This document shows, one piece after another, positions 21,048 through 34,000 of a stretch of DNA of 64,000 nucleotides (positions are counted from its first letter, which is position 1; each line of letters opens with the position of its first letter). The notes under the pieces are model-generated. The model ran no database searches. It was not told where the DNA came from and saw only the letters and a list, made by a program, of their open reading frames with translations. The position numbers and the translations under genes are program-made. The stretch covers positions 620,001-684,000 of the forward strand of contig JAGTXX020000002.1 in the NCBI GenBank assembly GCA_019044685.2, in the 5' to 3' direction. This DNA is from Nannochloris sp. 'desiccata'. Taxonomy: Eukaryota; Chlorophyta; Trebouxiophyceae; Chlorellales; Chlorellaceae.

Positions 21048-22026
21048 ATCGACTAGAGATCTTCTTCGAAAAGGTGCTGTAAAATATTTTAGAAAGATGG
21101 GGTTGTTTACGAGCGAGCAAAGCGAATAAACTCAATGATTGATTTAATGATAGAAGAATCGCTGCCGGGGTAAAAACCCAATTGAATAGGCTGTCGGCAA
21201 GTTCATTAACTCAAGTTTGCCGAAAACAGAGTGTGCAACAACGGATAGAGCAATAATTTTAACGGCATTCAGGGTCAGAGTGTTATAAATATGCAACATG
21301 CAAATTCTGAATGGGGTGCCTTCGGGGGCTGTGACCGAATTTGTTTCCATTAGACGGGCGGTGGAGTGGGGACCCAATTTTTGTTGCTAGCTTCTGTTGG
21401 GAATTTACAGGCGGCTGAAACTATTGTGCACATAGTATCAAGCAACAGTCTATACATTCGTCATTGGTATGCGAAAGCGTGAAAATTTCTATTTCAATGT
21501 ATCCTTTATTCGCAGGAAATTTAGACAAGATGCCGGTCAGAGCGGCAGGATGAAGAACTTAAGATTGAAATTTGAAAAGGATAATGCGAGTTAACTGGCC
21601 AAATCAAACAAATCCTATGTGTTAAACGTGTTCCTACTAAAGTTACCTCTAAATGTCTGGCCAAACAGAACAGCCTTCATCTTCAATCTGCTGTTAGGCC
21701 CTTTGCTCAGGTGCTTGCCAAATTCGTGTTTTCTTTTCCCTTCAAACTCTCAGAAACTTTAATCCAAAACTCAGAATGGTTTAAGCACAATTCTTATTTT
21801 TAATTATTGGGAATGGTACAGAACTCGAAAATACGAGGGCACTGCATGTCAATGTGCTGCTTTTCTAGTAAAATGAGCATTTGAATTTAGAGTTTTTTCA
21901 AATTAAGTGCCCCAGTCTGTGCTGAAGCACTTTCCCGCCGCTATCTATTCCAATACTATAATTGCATACTATAAGAGATTTTGTAAATTTTGGAGCGCTT
22001 GTTTAGCTGACAAAACCCGGTAAAAC
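21048..22026. other. Divergent intergenic region (PsbO / TRRAP)
   Basis: 979 bp, the longest gap between called genes apart from the one with the transposon. It should hold the PsbO promoter at the left and the TRRAP promoter at the right. No RNA gene or repeat was recognised. An E2F-like site is listed separately. Confidence 0.4.
21931..21939 (+). promoter_or_regulatory. E2F-like motif upstream of TRRAP
   Basis: TTTCCCGCC matches the E2F consensus and ends 87 bp before the TRRAP start codon. It is a motif match only. Confidence 0.35.
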
Positions 22027-25000
22027 ATGGGGATGCTTGGACACCAAGGTCGCGCAGCTCCAGCAGGAGCTGCAGAAGCTCCACAAGCTCCTGAAGTAGA
22101 CCAAATGGCACAAGATATACAGGCTCTTGAGGTTGAGCTTAATGTTGCAGAACTAGCTGCAGAAGACACAGGTACGTTGATGGCTTTTACTTTAAAATTC
22201 ACTCTGAGCGATCAGGCCCTGGGGCTATGCTAGCAGCTCCCCAATAAAAATCCCAACCTGGATATATCAACATACATCTCATATTCTCTCTATTTCCCTT
22301 CTTGCAGCCTTTGATCGTCGCGCAGAACTGATGACCACTGTCCGTTCCCGCCTCGAACCATTACTCTCACAGCCTGGTGCAGCAGAGCTTGTTTTACGTG
22401 CTACTATCCACAGCATCACCCAAGCTCTTGCCCATGTCACTTCTAATCTTGATGCTGGGGTAGAGTCTCCAGAAAACAAGTTCCGTTCAGGTGTGATTGA
22501 ACTCCTCGGCAGAATCCCCGTCTCTGAGTTACCCAAACAAAAAGTCACCGAAATTTTGAACGCTTGCCATCGTGTTCTGGAAACTGACCACGAAGACAAT
22601 GGTGTTATCATTCAACGCATGCTGTTTGATATCCATAAGAGTTATAAAGGCTACTTGGAAGAACAAACAGGTCCTTTCTTTAAATGGCTTGAAGGCCTTT
22701 TCGACGCTTTACCTGCCACAGTTGAGCGTCAATTAGAAGCTGCCAGTGCTCCTGTGAACGAAAAGAGAGGCAAAAAGGATAAAGATGAAGTTATTCCACC
22801 TTTAGTCCCTGCACGAGAGTCTCTTAAAATCGCAATAGACGTCGCTCTTATGGTTTTTTACTTGATGCAAGCGTACCCAAAGAGGATGGCCATCCATGGT
22901 CCGAGTTTGGTGCCCTTAATGGTCAAAGTAATCTCTTTACATGGCCCTGATAAGGACAGTGTCCCCACTTCTGCATCATCCGTCTACTCTGACTTCCGCT
23001 TAGCTCAAATTAAAACTTTGGCATTTATGACTGTCGTCTCCAGAGCGCCTCAAATGGGTCCATTGCTTGCTCCTTATAGAGATGAAGTTTGCACCGCTTT
23101 AATTCGTATGATGGAGACAGCCCCTGATGTGTTAACTACACGTAAGGAAGTATTGACCTGTATGAGAAATATGCTAAATACGCCCTTTAAACCAGGTCTT
23201 CAAAGCAAAATGGATTCGTTGCTTGATGAAAAGACATTGCTGGGCACTGATCGGGTCTGCATCGAAGCCTTACGTCAGATTGCGTATATGAATTTAGCTG
23301 AACTTGTAGCTGTCACAAAGGCTGAATTAACTCTTGAGCAGGTTCGACGAGTAATTAAATTGTATACTCGTAATGCTTTAGACCCGTTGAACCCTTCCTC
23401 TTTGCAGACGACGTCACTTCGTTTGCTTTATAATATAATTGAAGTGTTATTTGCTCGTCGTGCAAAAGATCCTGAATCTGCTGAAGCGTACCGTAACCTT
23501 CTTTCTACGATTTTAGAGTGCATGGTAGCAAAACTTGGAGCTTTACGTAAGCAAGTGCCTAGAAAAGTCTGTGAATTGAGAGATCTTGAAGACGCTCGGA
23601 AGCACCGTAAAGAAGCAGAAGCTGCCACGGCAGCTGATAACGTAGCTGCTGGGAAGAAAGCGTTGACGGCACATAAAAGGAAAGTGACTGAAGCTGGTGC
23701 TGTGATTAAAGTCAAGCTGGAAGCTGAGGCTGCTGTTGCGGCTGAAGAAGCTGCTGCAGCTGCAGCAAAGACCGCTGCTGAGGCTGCCGAGGCTGCTGCT
23801 TTGAACCCTCTCCCTGCTGGTACCGAGGGAGCTGGGATCAAGCAAGAAGGTGGGGAAGGTGCTGCTACAGGTGTTCATGTGGAGTCTGCTGTCGCTGCTG
23901 CACCAATGGCTACTGATGCCCCTGCTGCTGAAGGTGAGCAAGGAACTGGAGATCAGACCAGAGCGGCTGCTCTTGAGCAAGTCACCGCAACTGCTGTTGC
24001 TCTTGGTGGTGAAGCTCCCAAGGCTGAGCCTATGGATACCACAGATGCTGCTGCCGATGCTACTACCGCTGCTGCTGCTGCCCCTACTTCTGATGCAGGC
24101 AAGAAGGGCGAAGCTGCTACCCCTGCTGCTGCCATTACTGCTGAAGAGGGCGAGAAGGAAGAAGAACCCGAGACGGAGTTTGAAGGAGAAGAGCCCAAGC
24201 TTCCCGACGGCCCTATTCCTGCCCCTTTTAGGGTGCTTCTCCACACCACAGCTGGTTCTTCCGCTAAAGAACGTGAAATTCTCGAGTTCCGTACTTTACT
24301 CCACACTGTTCTCAACTGTTTGAAGAACGTTCTCTTTATAACAGTGGCCTACCATACTCCCCGGGCGTTGCAACAGCCTCTTGGCTTCCCCATTGCCCCC
24401 TGGGGAACGCGTCCTAACGACGTCCGTTCGATTTCACACATCTTATCCTTTGGTTTACCTGCTATTTCATTCTTTGAGCATGCCAGTCCACCGGGTTTTG
24501 ATGCTAGAGAAGCCTTGGCAGAGTTGTTTACTCAGATTTCCGACGGTCGAGAATTTGCAGATATATTTGCACCACGTATGAGCTCTATATTCGATCTTAT
24601 TTTAGCGAATAGATGGTATATGCGTTTTCTCCGTCATTTAATTGAAGGAGATGCTGCTGCACGTACTTATGTGAATAGATATAGTATAGCTACGGTACTA
24701 AGATTCCTTGTTGCTGAGAAGCTGCATACTTTGGATGATATGGAGTCTGCCGAGGGTAAATTGACTTTGGAATTGCTAGAAATTTGTTTTGAAATGCTTC
24801 CTCGCATTCAAAACATCGATGTCGCTAAAGCACAGGCTCTAGCACACCATGGAGTTCCTACAGGAGAGAAAGCGGTCTTGCCACATGTGATTGCTTTCAT
24901 CAAGACGTCATTCCAGCGTATGGCTGCTGGAGGACCTACTGCGCAAGGCTATATGAGTGCATTACGTTCTCTTTTTTATTCTCTCTCTGTGGTTAACAAA

Positions 25001-28000
25001 TTCCAGGAGATTCAAACTGCTGTGGGTGCTACCGGCTTGCATCTTCGAATTGTTGATATTGCTCTTGGTCTAATTCAAGGTCCTTCTACTCGTACGAAAG
25101 AAGCTGAAGAAGCAGCTGCTGAGTTGTGTTTACTTGTCCCTGCACGATTAGAGCATCTTATTCCAGTATTGCCACGTATGATGCACGCTGTCGTACTTGC
25201 ATTAAACGGATCTGACCGCAGCGTGCATATCGCGCTCAGAGTTTTAGATGTTTGGGTAGAGTCTTTTAACCCCGAATTTATTGAGCGTAGCATGGCAGCT
25301 GTGACAAAGCCCCTTATGGCTGCGTTATGGAGTCATATCAGACCCCCTCCGCATCCTTTTGGTGCCAAAGTGGCTGAGATGTTGGGTAAGATGGGTGGCA
25401 GGGGTCGTCGTTGGTTGAGTGAGGGTACCTCTGTAGACTTTAAAGCTATTCCAGAGTATGGACTGCGTGTAATCCTCGCATTCCCACCGCATACCTCCTT
25501 TTTGGTTCCATTAGATCGCTGTGTGCAGTTGGCGTGGACTACTGTTGAATCTGGAACTGCAGATGTCCACCGTCGTAAAAACGCTTTAAGATTACTTCAA
25601 ATATGCGTTGGTACTCTGGCAAGGTTGCATTTACCTGGAGATATGTTAAAAACACATCCATCGCCTACGCCTACTATACCTGCGGCATCTGCTCAGAAAG
25701 CTGTGACTGCAGCTGGTGCTGAGGGTGAGCCAGCAGCTGCTGATGCTGCGCCCGCTCCTGCTGCTGCCGAGGGCACTGCTGTAGGACAGGAACCTTCTAC
25801 CACCACTGCTGCCGCTCCTTCCCCTGGTACTGCTGATAAGAGTAAAACATTTAAAGAGAAGGACGCTAAACCTGAGCTTATTGATGATGCTTTAGGTCGG
25901 CTGCAAGCCCTTCTCTTTGGGAATGGCCCCACTCCGGAGATTCCACCAGAGCTCAATTGGCCAACAGAATTGGGTGTAAAGACCAAGAAACAACACGCAG
26001 CAGAGAAACAGATGCTTGAAACTGTGCTGACTGCACTCATGGCATCTGCTGCGGTTGATTCTGAGCTTGAGGGGGCGAATGCAAAGGAATTTGCGCATGC
26101 AACCTGTAGACATTTTGCGTTGTTACTCGCTGCAGGCTGGGCATCAACACCGGTATGTTAAAATATATAGTCGTGCATCTTATTTTTCAAATTTTCTTTC
26201 ACAATAAGATTAATTCACTAATAATGAACCTTATTATTACGTTTTACTTCTTTTTCTTAAACTACAGAGTCCTCCTCCTGCGCCTCCATCTTCTCGTGTC
26301 GACAAGTACAGCGTCCGAGGGGGTACACCTGCATTTGTGGCTACATTAAAGCACCTGCAGCCTCATGTATTACTTGATGCATTCCAGCAAGGGTTACATC
26401 AAAGTAATGCCAAGGCTAGGGCTGCTGTGGTTGAGTGCATGGGTGTTTTCTTGGACACTTTACAAGAAGTTGGTGAAGTGCAGGCGAGAGAACGCCAAAA
26501 GGCAGCAGCAGCTGCTGAGAAAGATGATGCTGGAGCTGCCAAAGGCAAGGCTGATAAGAATGCAGATGCTGAAGGTGTTGATAAAGCTAAATCTTCTACC
26601 CCAGATGAACCTTATCTTAATATTCAACAAGATTTAGTTATGAGGGCTATGCACTGCTGCTACGGTGACAGCTGGCCATCTCGGTTAGGCGGCATTGCTG
26701 CACTGGAAGCTTTGTCCAAACGTGTACCTCAAAGATGGTTGGTTCGTGCTGCGAGCTATATTATCAAAGCATTGATGGGTGTATTACGTGCTCTGCCTGA
26801 TAATGCAGCTCAGGAACAGGTAGAGATTACCGCTGTGTTGCTAGACATTGTGAGACGTGCTCTAGATTTGCCTGAATCTGCTGTTGAAGCATTTATAGCC
26901 GAGCCTGCGACTACCGGTGTAGGTGCTTCACCTGGATTAGATGGTAAACAGGCAGCTCCTATGGAGGTTGAGCAAGAACCTGAAGAGGAGTCGGCCGCTC
27001 AGACTGGCAAGAGGGGCAAGCGTACCAAACGTGGTGGAGCTGCTCAGCCTCCCAGAAAGCGTCAACAGCGTGGTAGTGGTGCCTCTGCAGGAGAGGAAGG
27101 GTCTCCGTCTGAATCAGCTGCTGCTGCTGCTGCTGCTGCTGCAGAGGCTTCTACCCCAGCTGCCGGTGCTGCCCCTCCTGTTGCTGCGGAGCGTGGCGAG
27201 GATGACCCTGTCACCGATGCTGCACGTCGTTTGCAGAATGATCTTTTGGGAGCTGTGGTTAGTAGCAAGAGCAATGATGCTGTACGGTCTGCGGGAACCA
27301 AGTGCCTCAGGCTGCTTACCCACTTTACTGGCTTGACGGTCGGTGCTTTGATGAAAAATATGTTGGTCCGCAACCCCTCTCAGGAGCCTTCGGTTTCTGG
27401 ATCTCAGAAAACTGGTGCTGGAGCATCCACCCCACAGACTGGGCGCCTCGGTGCTGCTGCTGATCCTAGAACACCTGCCACAACACAGAAGCCTGGCCAA
27501 CAGCACTCACGCCTGGGAAGCTTGCTCGAGAGGAGAATGCTTCCTCTTCGCAGCATTTCTACTCAGACTAACTATGCACACAGCACAGCGTTCCTTTTGC
27601 GCACTTGTGGTGAACAGCTGGACTTTACTTCATCTTTGGCAACATTCCTCGCCGACTGCTGCACAGTTATAGAACTAGATGATACCGTGATAGCGACTGG
27701 TGCTGCTGTTCGCGGGCAAGCTCCAAAACCTGAGGTGACAACTAAGCTTCATGTCGCATGTATGGAAGTCTTAGTTGCTGCATTGGCTTGGCCAGCTTTC
27801 AAAGCTAGTGGCGATGTTGAAGTTAAAGCTCACCCCTGGGGACAAGGCGGCGAAATGCTGACTATTACAGGACAGCAGCTTCGCGATCGCATGGCAATGG
27901 TGTTTATCCGCAGGTTGGGTTCACCGCACGAAGAGATCGAGGATCTTGCCACCCAAGGGTTAAAAATCACTTCAGCAAACGATATGCTTGAAAAGCAGGT

Positions 28001-31000
28001 ATTGCACGAAGCTTTACGCCCTATTCTTATGGACTTGGCAGTCTATCATCGTATGACGGTGCAATTGCTTCGCCACGTTCATCGGTTAATGGATCTGCTA
28101 TCTGGACAATTCAATGTCACACTCGGCCAGAAACTTACTGAGCACCTCCAAAAATGGATGGAAGCAGACAAGTATCTTCACGGCCAGGCTCAAGCTGTCG
28201 CTTGGGAGCCAGGCACGGAGTGGGAGATTGCAGCGAGTATGCTAAACATTTTCCATAAACTCCCTCCGGCAGCGAAGGAATTTTTAGAAACCCACGAAGG
28301 GCGTCCTGGCATCGTTGTGTTGACTATTGGCTTAGAAGAAGCTTTGTATCAACTTTCGGGCACAGTTTTCCCTAGTAAGATGTGGTCTCCTTATCGCGCT
28401 CCCTTGACCCGATTTCTGAATAGATATGCCGAGGAGAGTGTGGCTTACTTTTTAGATTCAAAGAGCCGCTTGTCTAAGCCGGAATATTTCTATCGGCTGC
28501 TAGACATCATTCGCAATCCTCTGGGTCGCCCTCTTTTAGAAGCTCTGAAGTCTTCGATTGATAAGTTTGTTGCAGTATTGCAGGATAAAGCTGACGATGA
28601 AGGTATGTGGAACTATTTGAAATGTTATCTCTCCATTCCAATACAGCAAGGAACATGACCTGACTGGAGTTTTTTTTCTGCAGATACTCTGAAAGCGCAA
28701 ATGAACTGTATCCACTTGCTTCGTGCTATGGCGAAGATCTCACCAAGCTGGCTACCAAAAGAACTTTTTACGGTTCTCTTGCAGCGTTGGCGTTCTGCTG
28801 AACGCCTTGAAAGGGCCACCGCTGACGACGGATTCCCTCCTGAACAAATCAAAGAGAGCAAAAGACTTGCACACCTGCTTATGAACTACGGGCGACGGAA
28901 TCCTAGAGAGCTTGATGTATTCTTTGAGCTAGTAACATCTCTCAGCATGCACACCGCTTTAGATTTCTCCTTTGTCCAGGATTTCCTCTGCAGAGAGCTT
29001 CCTCGCGAGTTCTCTTTGGATCAGAAGCAGGCCTTGCTGCAACGTTGGGTTAAGCGCTTCAAGGCAGGCCATTCGAAGGGGGAAGACGCAGTTAATGTCA
29101 TTCGCTATCTTATTCGCCCCGTTGTGTTATGGGCTGTAACCCACGGGCAAGAGGGTATGTTTACCTCGAAGGTAGCCGAATCGCTGGTTAATGACATCTT
29201 CCGCACGTTAAGCTCTGATGCTGGCGCGTATAGTGAGCAATTGCAAGCTGAAGCAATCCAGCTTTGCAGTACTCTTCTGCAACATTCGCACTTCTTGTTC
29301 AAGGATCAAAAGAAGGATTTGATTCAGTATGTCTGGTGGACTTTGAAGCAGGACAACCTTGCGAAACCCTATGCATTCCTTTGCGTTGCACATTTTTTCC
29401 ATGCCTTCCGGGGAGCGCAGGACAACGTAGTGTTGAAAGCATTCGTAAATATGGTTCGAATGACACCTGCAGACACAGCATCGCGCGATGCTGTTAGACA
29501 AGCAATTGATATCATCATACCAATCCTTGTTGACAGCAGCGATAATCAACTTGTTTCAACTGGCGACGCTGAAATGTCAGATATCACTTCTGCTGGATCA
29601 TTTCCTGGTGACGTGTCTGCCTCTGCTGTTCTTGCTTCAGGACCAGGTACTTCTGGCAAGCAGAAAAGACCCAGCTATGCAGCCCATTTAAGAAAGGTCC
29701 TCGCCGAGGAAGGAGTCAATAGCAACACATTCCTAGTTGTTCTCCAAATGGTTGTCCGTAATCGCAAACTGCTGTATCCGGCGAGGGCAACCTTTATTCC
29801 TTACATGCTGAAGCATTTGCAACGCCTTGGTCTCCATAATCAAGCGCTGTTAGAAAACCGCATGTTGGCTGTCGATATGGCCTCTACCTTGCTTTGGTGG
29901 GATGCGCAAGCGGCAGCCGAGTCTTCTTCTTCTGAGGCCCCCGAAGGTGCTGACGAAGCCCAGCCAATGGATACCGATGATGGCGATGTAGATGGTGCCG
30001 GTAACAAAGCTCTTCGTTTAACTCCAGAAATGGACGAAGAAATTGTCAACTTCTTACTGCGCGTCGCATTCGTGAGTTGCGAAGCCCGCGAAGCTCGCGA
30101 GGAGGCTGGATGGCGAAAGTTGCATGCGCACTGCTTAGATGTCCTGAAAGACGCAGCACGTCGGCGTCCTCCTTCGCAATTGAAGTTAGGGTTCTTTGAC
30201 AAGCTTCTCCAGCAGAGCCTGCAACAACAACAGAGCCAGTCTCAACCTGGACAGGCAGCTGTTGACGCCTCGCCTCAATTGGTCACTGGTCTGCGCATCT
30301 TGAATATATTTTTGGAATTTCAACCGGATAATATTATCAGTAGTTGCGCTAATCAAATTGCCATGATGATCGAGCCGGCCATCTACAGTAAGCATAGAGC
30401 TCCTGTAGAACTTTTGGCAGCTGCTTCCCGTTCATTATTCACTGCCTTCCCTCCCAGTTCTACGGCATTGCTCCGTGAGACTGAAGGAGCTGCTGCTTTT
30501 GCATTAAAACTTCAGCACCGTATTCGTGAAGTCTTGGCCAAGTATTTGAATCACATTGCCGATCCTGCTGGCTTTAATGCCGACTATTTCTGGTTTGCTT
30601 GCAATTGCGTGAATGTTATGAAAGCGGCGATGCAGGCAGCGCCAGATTGCATGCATGAGGTGCTGTATTCTCTTTTGAAAGCGATGAACAGGATAGCGAA
30701 GGATCATAACCAGCAGCCGCAGATCGCTTTGCTGTTTGCAAAGACTTCCACAGCTCGTGAAGCTCCTACCGATGGTGAATATAGTACCGGCCCTTGGTTC
30801 ATGTATAATGCATTAAACATTGCGGTTCCATCAGCTTTAGTCTTATCGGCTGAGCATCGCAAGTTGTTCCTTTCGACGCTCGTTATGTTAATCACTGGGC
30901 AGTCAGTGCGCCAGGGGCAAACCGATGCTGCTATATTATTTAATGTGTTGAATTTAATGCGCGGCTGGCTGCTTGCTCCTAAGCAGACACACTTGACGCA

Positions 31001-34000
31001 CAAGGAATTGCTGGTATTGTTACAGCGCCTCGCTCAAGTTGATCGCTTACATGCTGTGCCCCTTCCGCTGAAGGCTTCTTGGGATTCGCAATTCCTCGAT
31101 CTCCTTTATACCGTTATTACAACGAAGAAGGTAAGTTTTTTTTTAGTATAAATGCTTTCAACCTGTTGCTAAGACGCAATTTTATAATTAAACATGTTGA
31201 TTTGCAGGAGGAGAATTTCGGCGAAGATGTATTTTTGCGCGTTGAACGCACTTTCTGCTGCGGACTCCACAGCTCTGACCCTGCCATCCGCCAAAAGTTC
31301 TTCCGTTTATACTCTGACCGTATTCAACGTGACTTGCACGATCGCTTGCGCTATATCATTCAGTATCAAGAATGGGACTTCCTTTCCCACACTTTTTGGT
31401 TGAAACATGCTGTTGCCTTGCTGTTTGATTGCCTCCACATGCGGGACCCGATCACTCTGGCCTACAATTCTGCCCATGTACCTCCATTGTTCAACTACAA
31501 AGAATCCCTCAAGTTCCCTGGTGGTCTTCTTGCTCAAGCAGCTCATCAGAGTGCAAAGCCAACTGAGCAGACTGCAGCTGGAACCTCGGCTCAACCCACT
31601 GATGCTGAAGGTGCCGCTCCTACTGCAGGCGAGGCCGCTGCGCCAGCTGGTGGTGAGGAAGGTGCAGTATCAGGTGATGCCCCTGTAGCAATGGATACCG
31701 AACTGGCAGCTGAAGGATTTCCTGCTCCCCCAGCTGCTGTTACAATTGAAACCGCTACTGCTGATGCCCCCGCTGCTGTATCTGGAGGAGGCTCCAAGGC
31801 CTCTGGTTCCAGATGTTCTCGCCGTGAAAAGACACCCGCCCCTGTCCTTCACCTCGATCTCCCTGAAGAACTCAGCTCTCAACTCACCCAGCATCTCGAT
31901 TTCTTAACCGAACAAAACAGCTTACAATCTGATGCTCTCGTCTCATGCTTGATTGAACAAGTTCAGAATGACCCTCTGGTAGCTCATCACCTCTGGGTAC
32001 TGCTGTTCCCTATTGTATGGACTTCTTTACAAAAGGATCAGCAAACTGGACTGGCCAAACCCATCATCCAGCTCCTTTCCAAAGAGCACCACTTGCGACA
32101 AGCCTACCTCCGACCCACCGTCGGTCAGACTTTGTTGGATGGTATCTCCATGTCTCAGCCTCAACCCAAGATTCCTGCTGAAATGATCAAATACATGGGT
32201 CGTCATTTCCACGCTTGGCACACTGCAATTTCCATGCTGGAGAGCCACGTTGGTCTCTTCCCTCAGGACATGCGGTGCTTTGATGCCGTTTGTGATCTGT
32301 ACTCGGCTTTGGGTGAAGAGGACATGCGTGCTGGGCTCTGGCAACGTCGTGCTGCTGCAGAAGAGACAAAGACTGCTATTGCGTTACAACAGCATGGGTA
32401 TATTGCTGATGCTCAAGGTCTCTATTTGGAGATGATGTCTCGAGGTGTCAGTGGTGGTGTCAGTGGTGTTACGAAAAGTGAAATGGTCCTTTGGCATAAT
32501 CAGTACTTGTCGTGCTGTATGGAACTGAATCAATGGGATGTTATTTCCGAGTACGCCAAGTCTACAGACAACTCTGCTTTACAGTTAGAGGCATCATCGA
32601 AATTGCACGATTGGGTTCATTTGAAACAAATGGCTGTCCCTAAAGCACAAGTAGAAGACGGCCCTGAGTTTACAATGATTAAAGCCCAGATGCAATTATC
32701 GGAAATGAGTTTGATGGAAGTAGATAAACTCTGCAAAAGTTCTCTAAATCAGTGTGTAATCCGCTGGTGGCAAATGCCAGAGTCTTCTCCTTGGAGCTAT
32801 GCCCCTGTCTTACATTCTTTCCAACGCGCTGTTGAGCTGATGGAATCCTGGCGTGTGATGATGGAATTCAGCATGCAGGGTGGCCCTGGTGCTCAATACC
32901 AGGACTTGAGAGATATTACCGACACGTGGAAATTAAGAACGCCGAATGATTGGGAACCAGTCCGGTGGTGGAGTGATGTGCTTACGTGGCGTAATCAGAT
33001 CTATAATATGACTATCCGTCAATTTAGTAGTTTCCAAGCGACTGCGCCTAATTTACATCAGATGGGCTACCGTGACAAAGCATGGAGTGTGAATCGTTTA
33101 GGTCACGTTGCTCGTCTTCATCACTTGCCAGAGGCTTGTTGCCACGTTATTAACACCTTATATGGCTTTAATGCCATGGAAGTGCAAGAAGCCTTTGTGA
33201 AAGTGCAAGAACAAGCCAAGGCGTATATGTTACGACCTACTGAACACTTGCATGGACTTAATTTGATCAATTCGACGAATATGGATTATTTCCAACCGCC
33301 ACATCAAGCAGAGATGATTTGTTTAAAGGCGCAGTTCTTGCAATTGCTCAATGAAGTAGATCAAGGTAGGTTTAATATTAGAATCGATAGAAATATAGTT
33401 AGATTTTGCATTTGAAACCGAGTAGACACTTTTTTATAACTCGAATAAAATTACAAAATTCTGGAGAATTTCCCGTCACTAACAAAATTTCTTCTCTCCT
33501 CTTGTCTCTTTTATCCTCTCCCTCGATACTGCTATTATTGCTTTCTGCAGCTAACAGCACTTTCAGTGAAGCTCTTACCTTATGGCCAATGTGCCCTGAT
33601 GCCTGGGTCAATTGGGGTCGATTCTGTGATAGTCGGTACATTCCAACAGATTCCAGTACATTCCATTGGCTAGAATTCGCTGCGTCCTGTTATTCTCAAG
33701 GAATTAGACTAGTAGGATCAGAAGCGCGGTCTTTAGTTCCTAGGTTATTGCATTTATTAATGCTGGATGTGAATGGAAACGAGTATGTCGGTCGTCCTTT
33801 AATGAATCAGGCTGGTGAAATGCCTAGTTGGGTATGGTTACCCTGGTTGCCTCAATTAATTACCAGTTTACAACGACCTGAAATGACTGTAGCGAGAAGA
33901 TTATTAATGTCTGCTGCACAGTATCATCCGCAGTATGTATATTGGCAAGTTAGACCTGCGTTGACATTGTTGAAAGATCAAGCATTGAAGGCGGTGGCTG

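Noticed and set aside
23428..24323. Several 120-230-codon ORFs overlapping TRRAP on both strands
   Set aside because: Produced by GCT/GCA-rich Ala/Glu coding repeats read in other frames (poly-Leu, poly-Ser); no independent signals.
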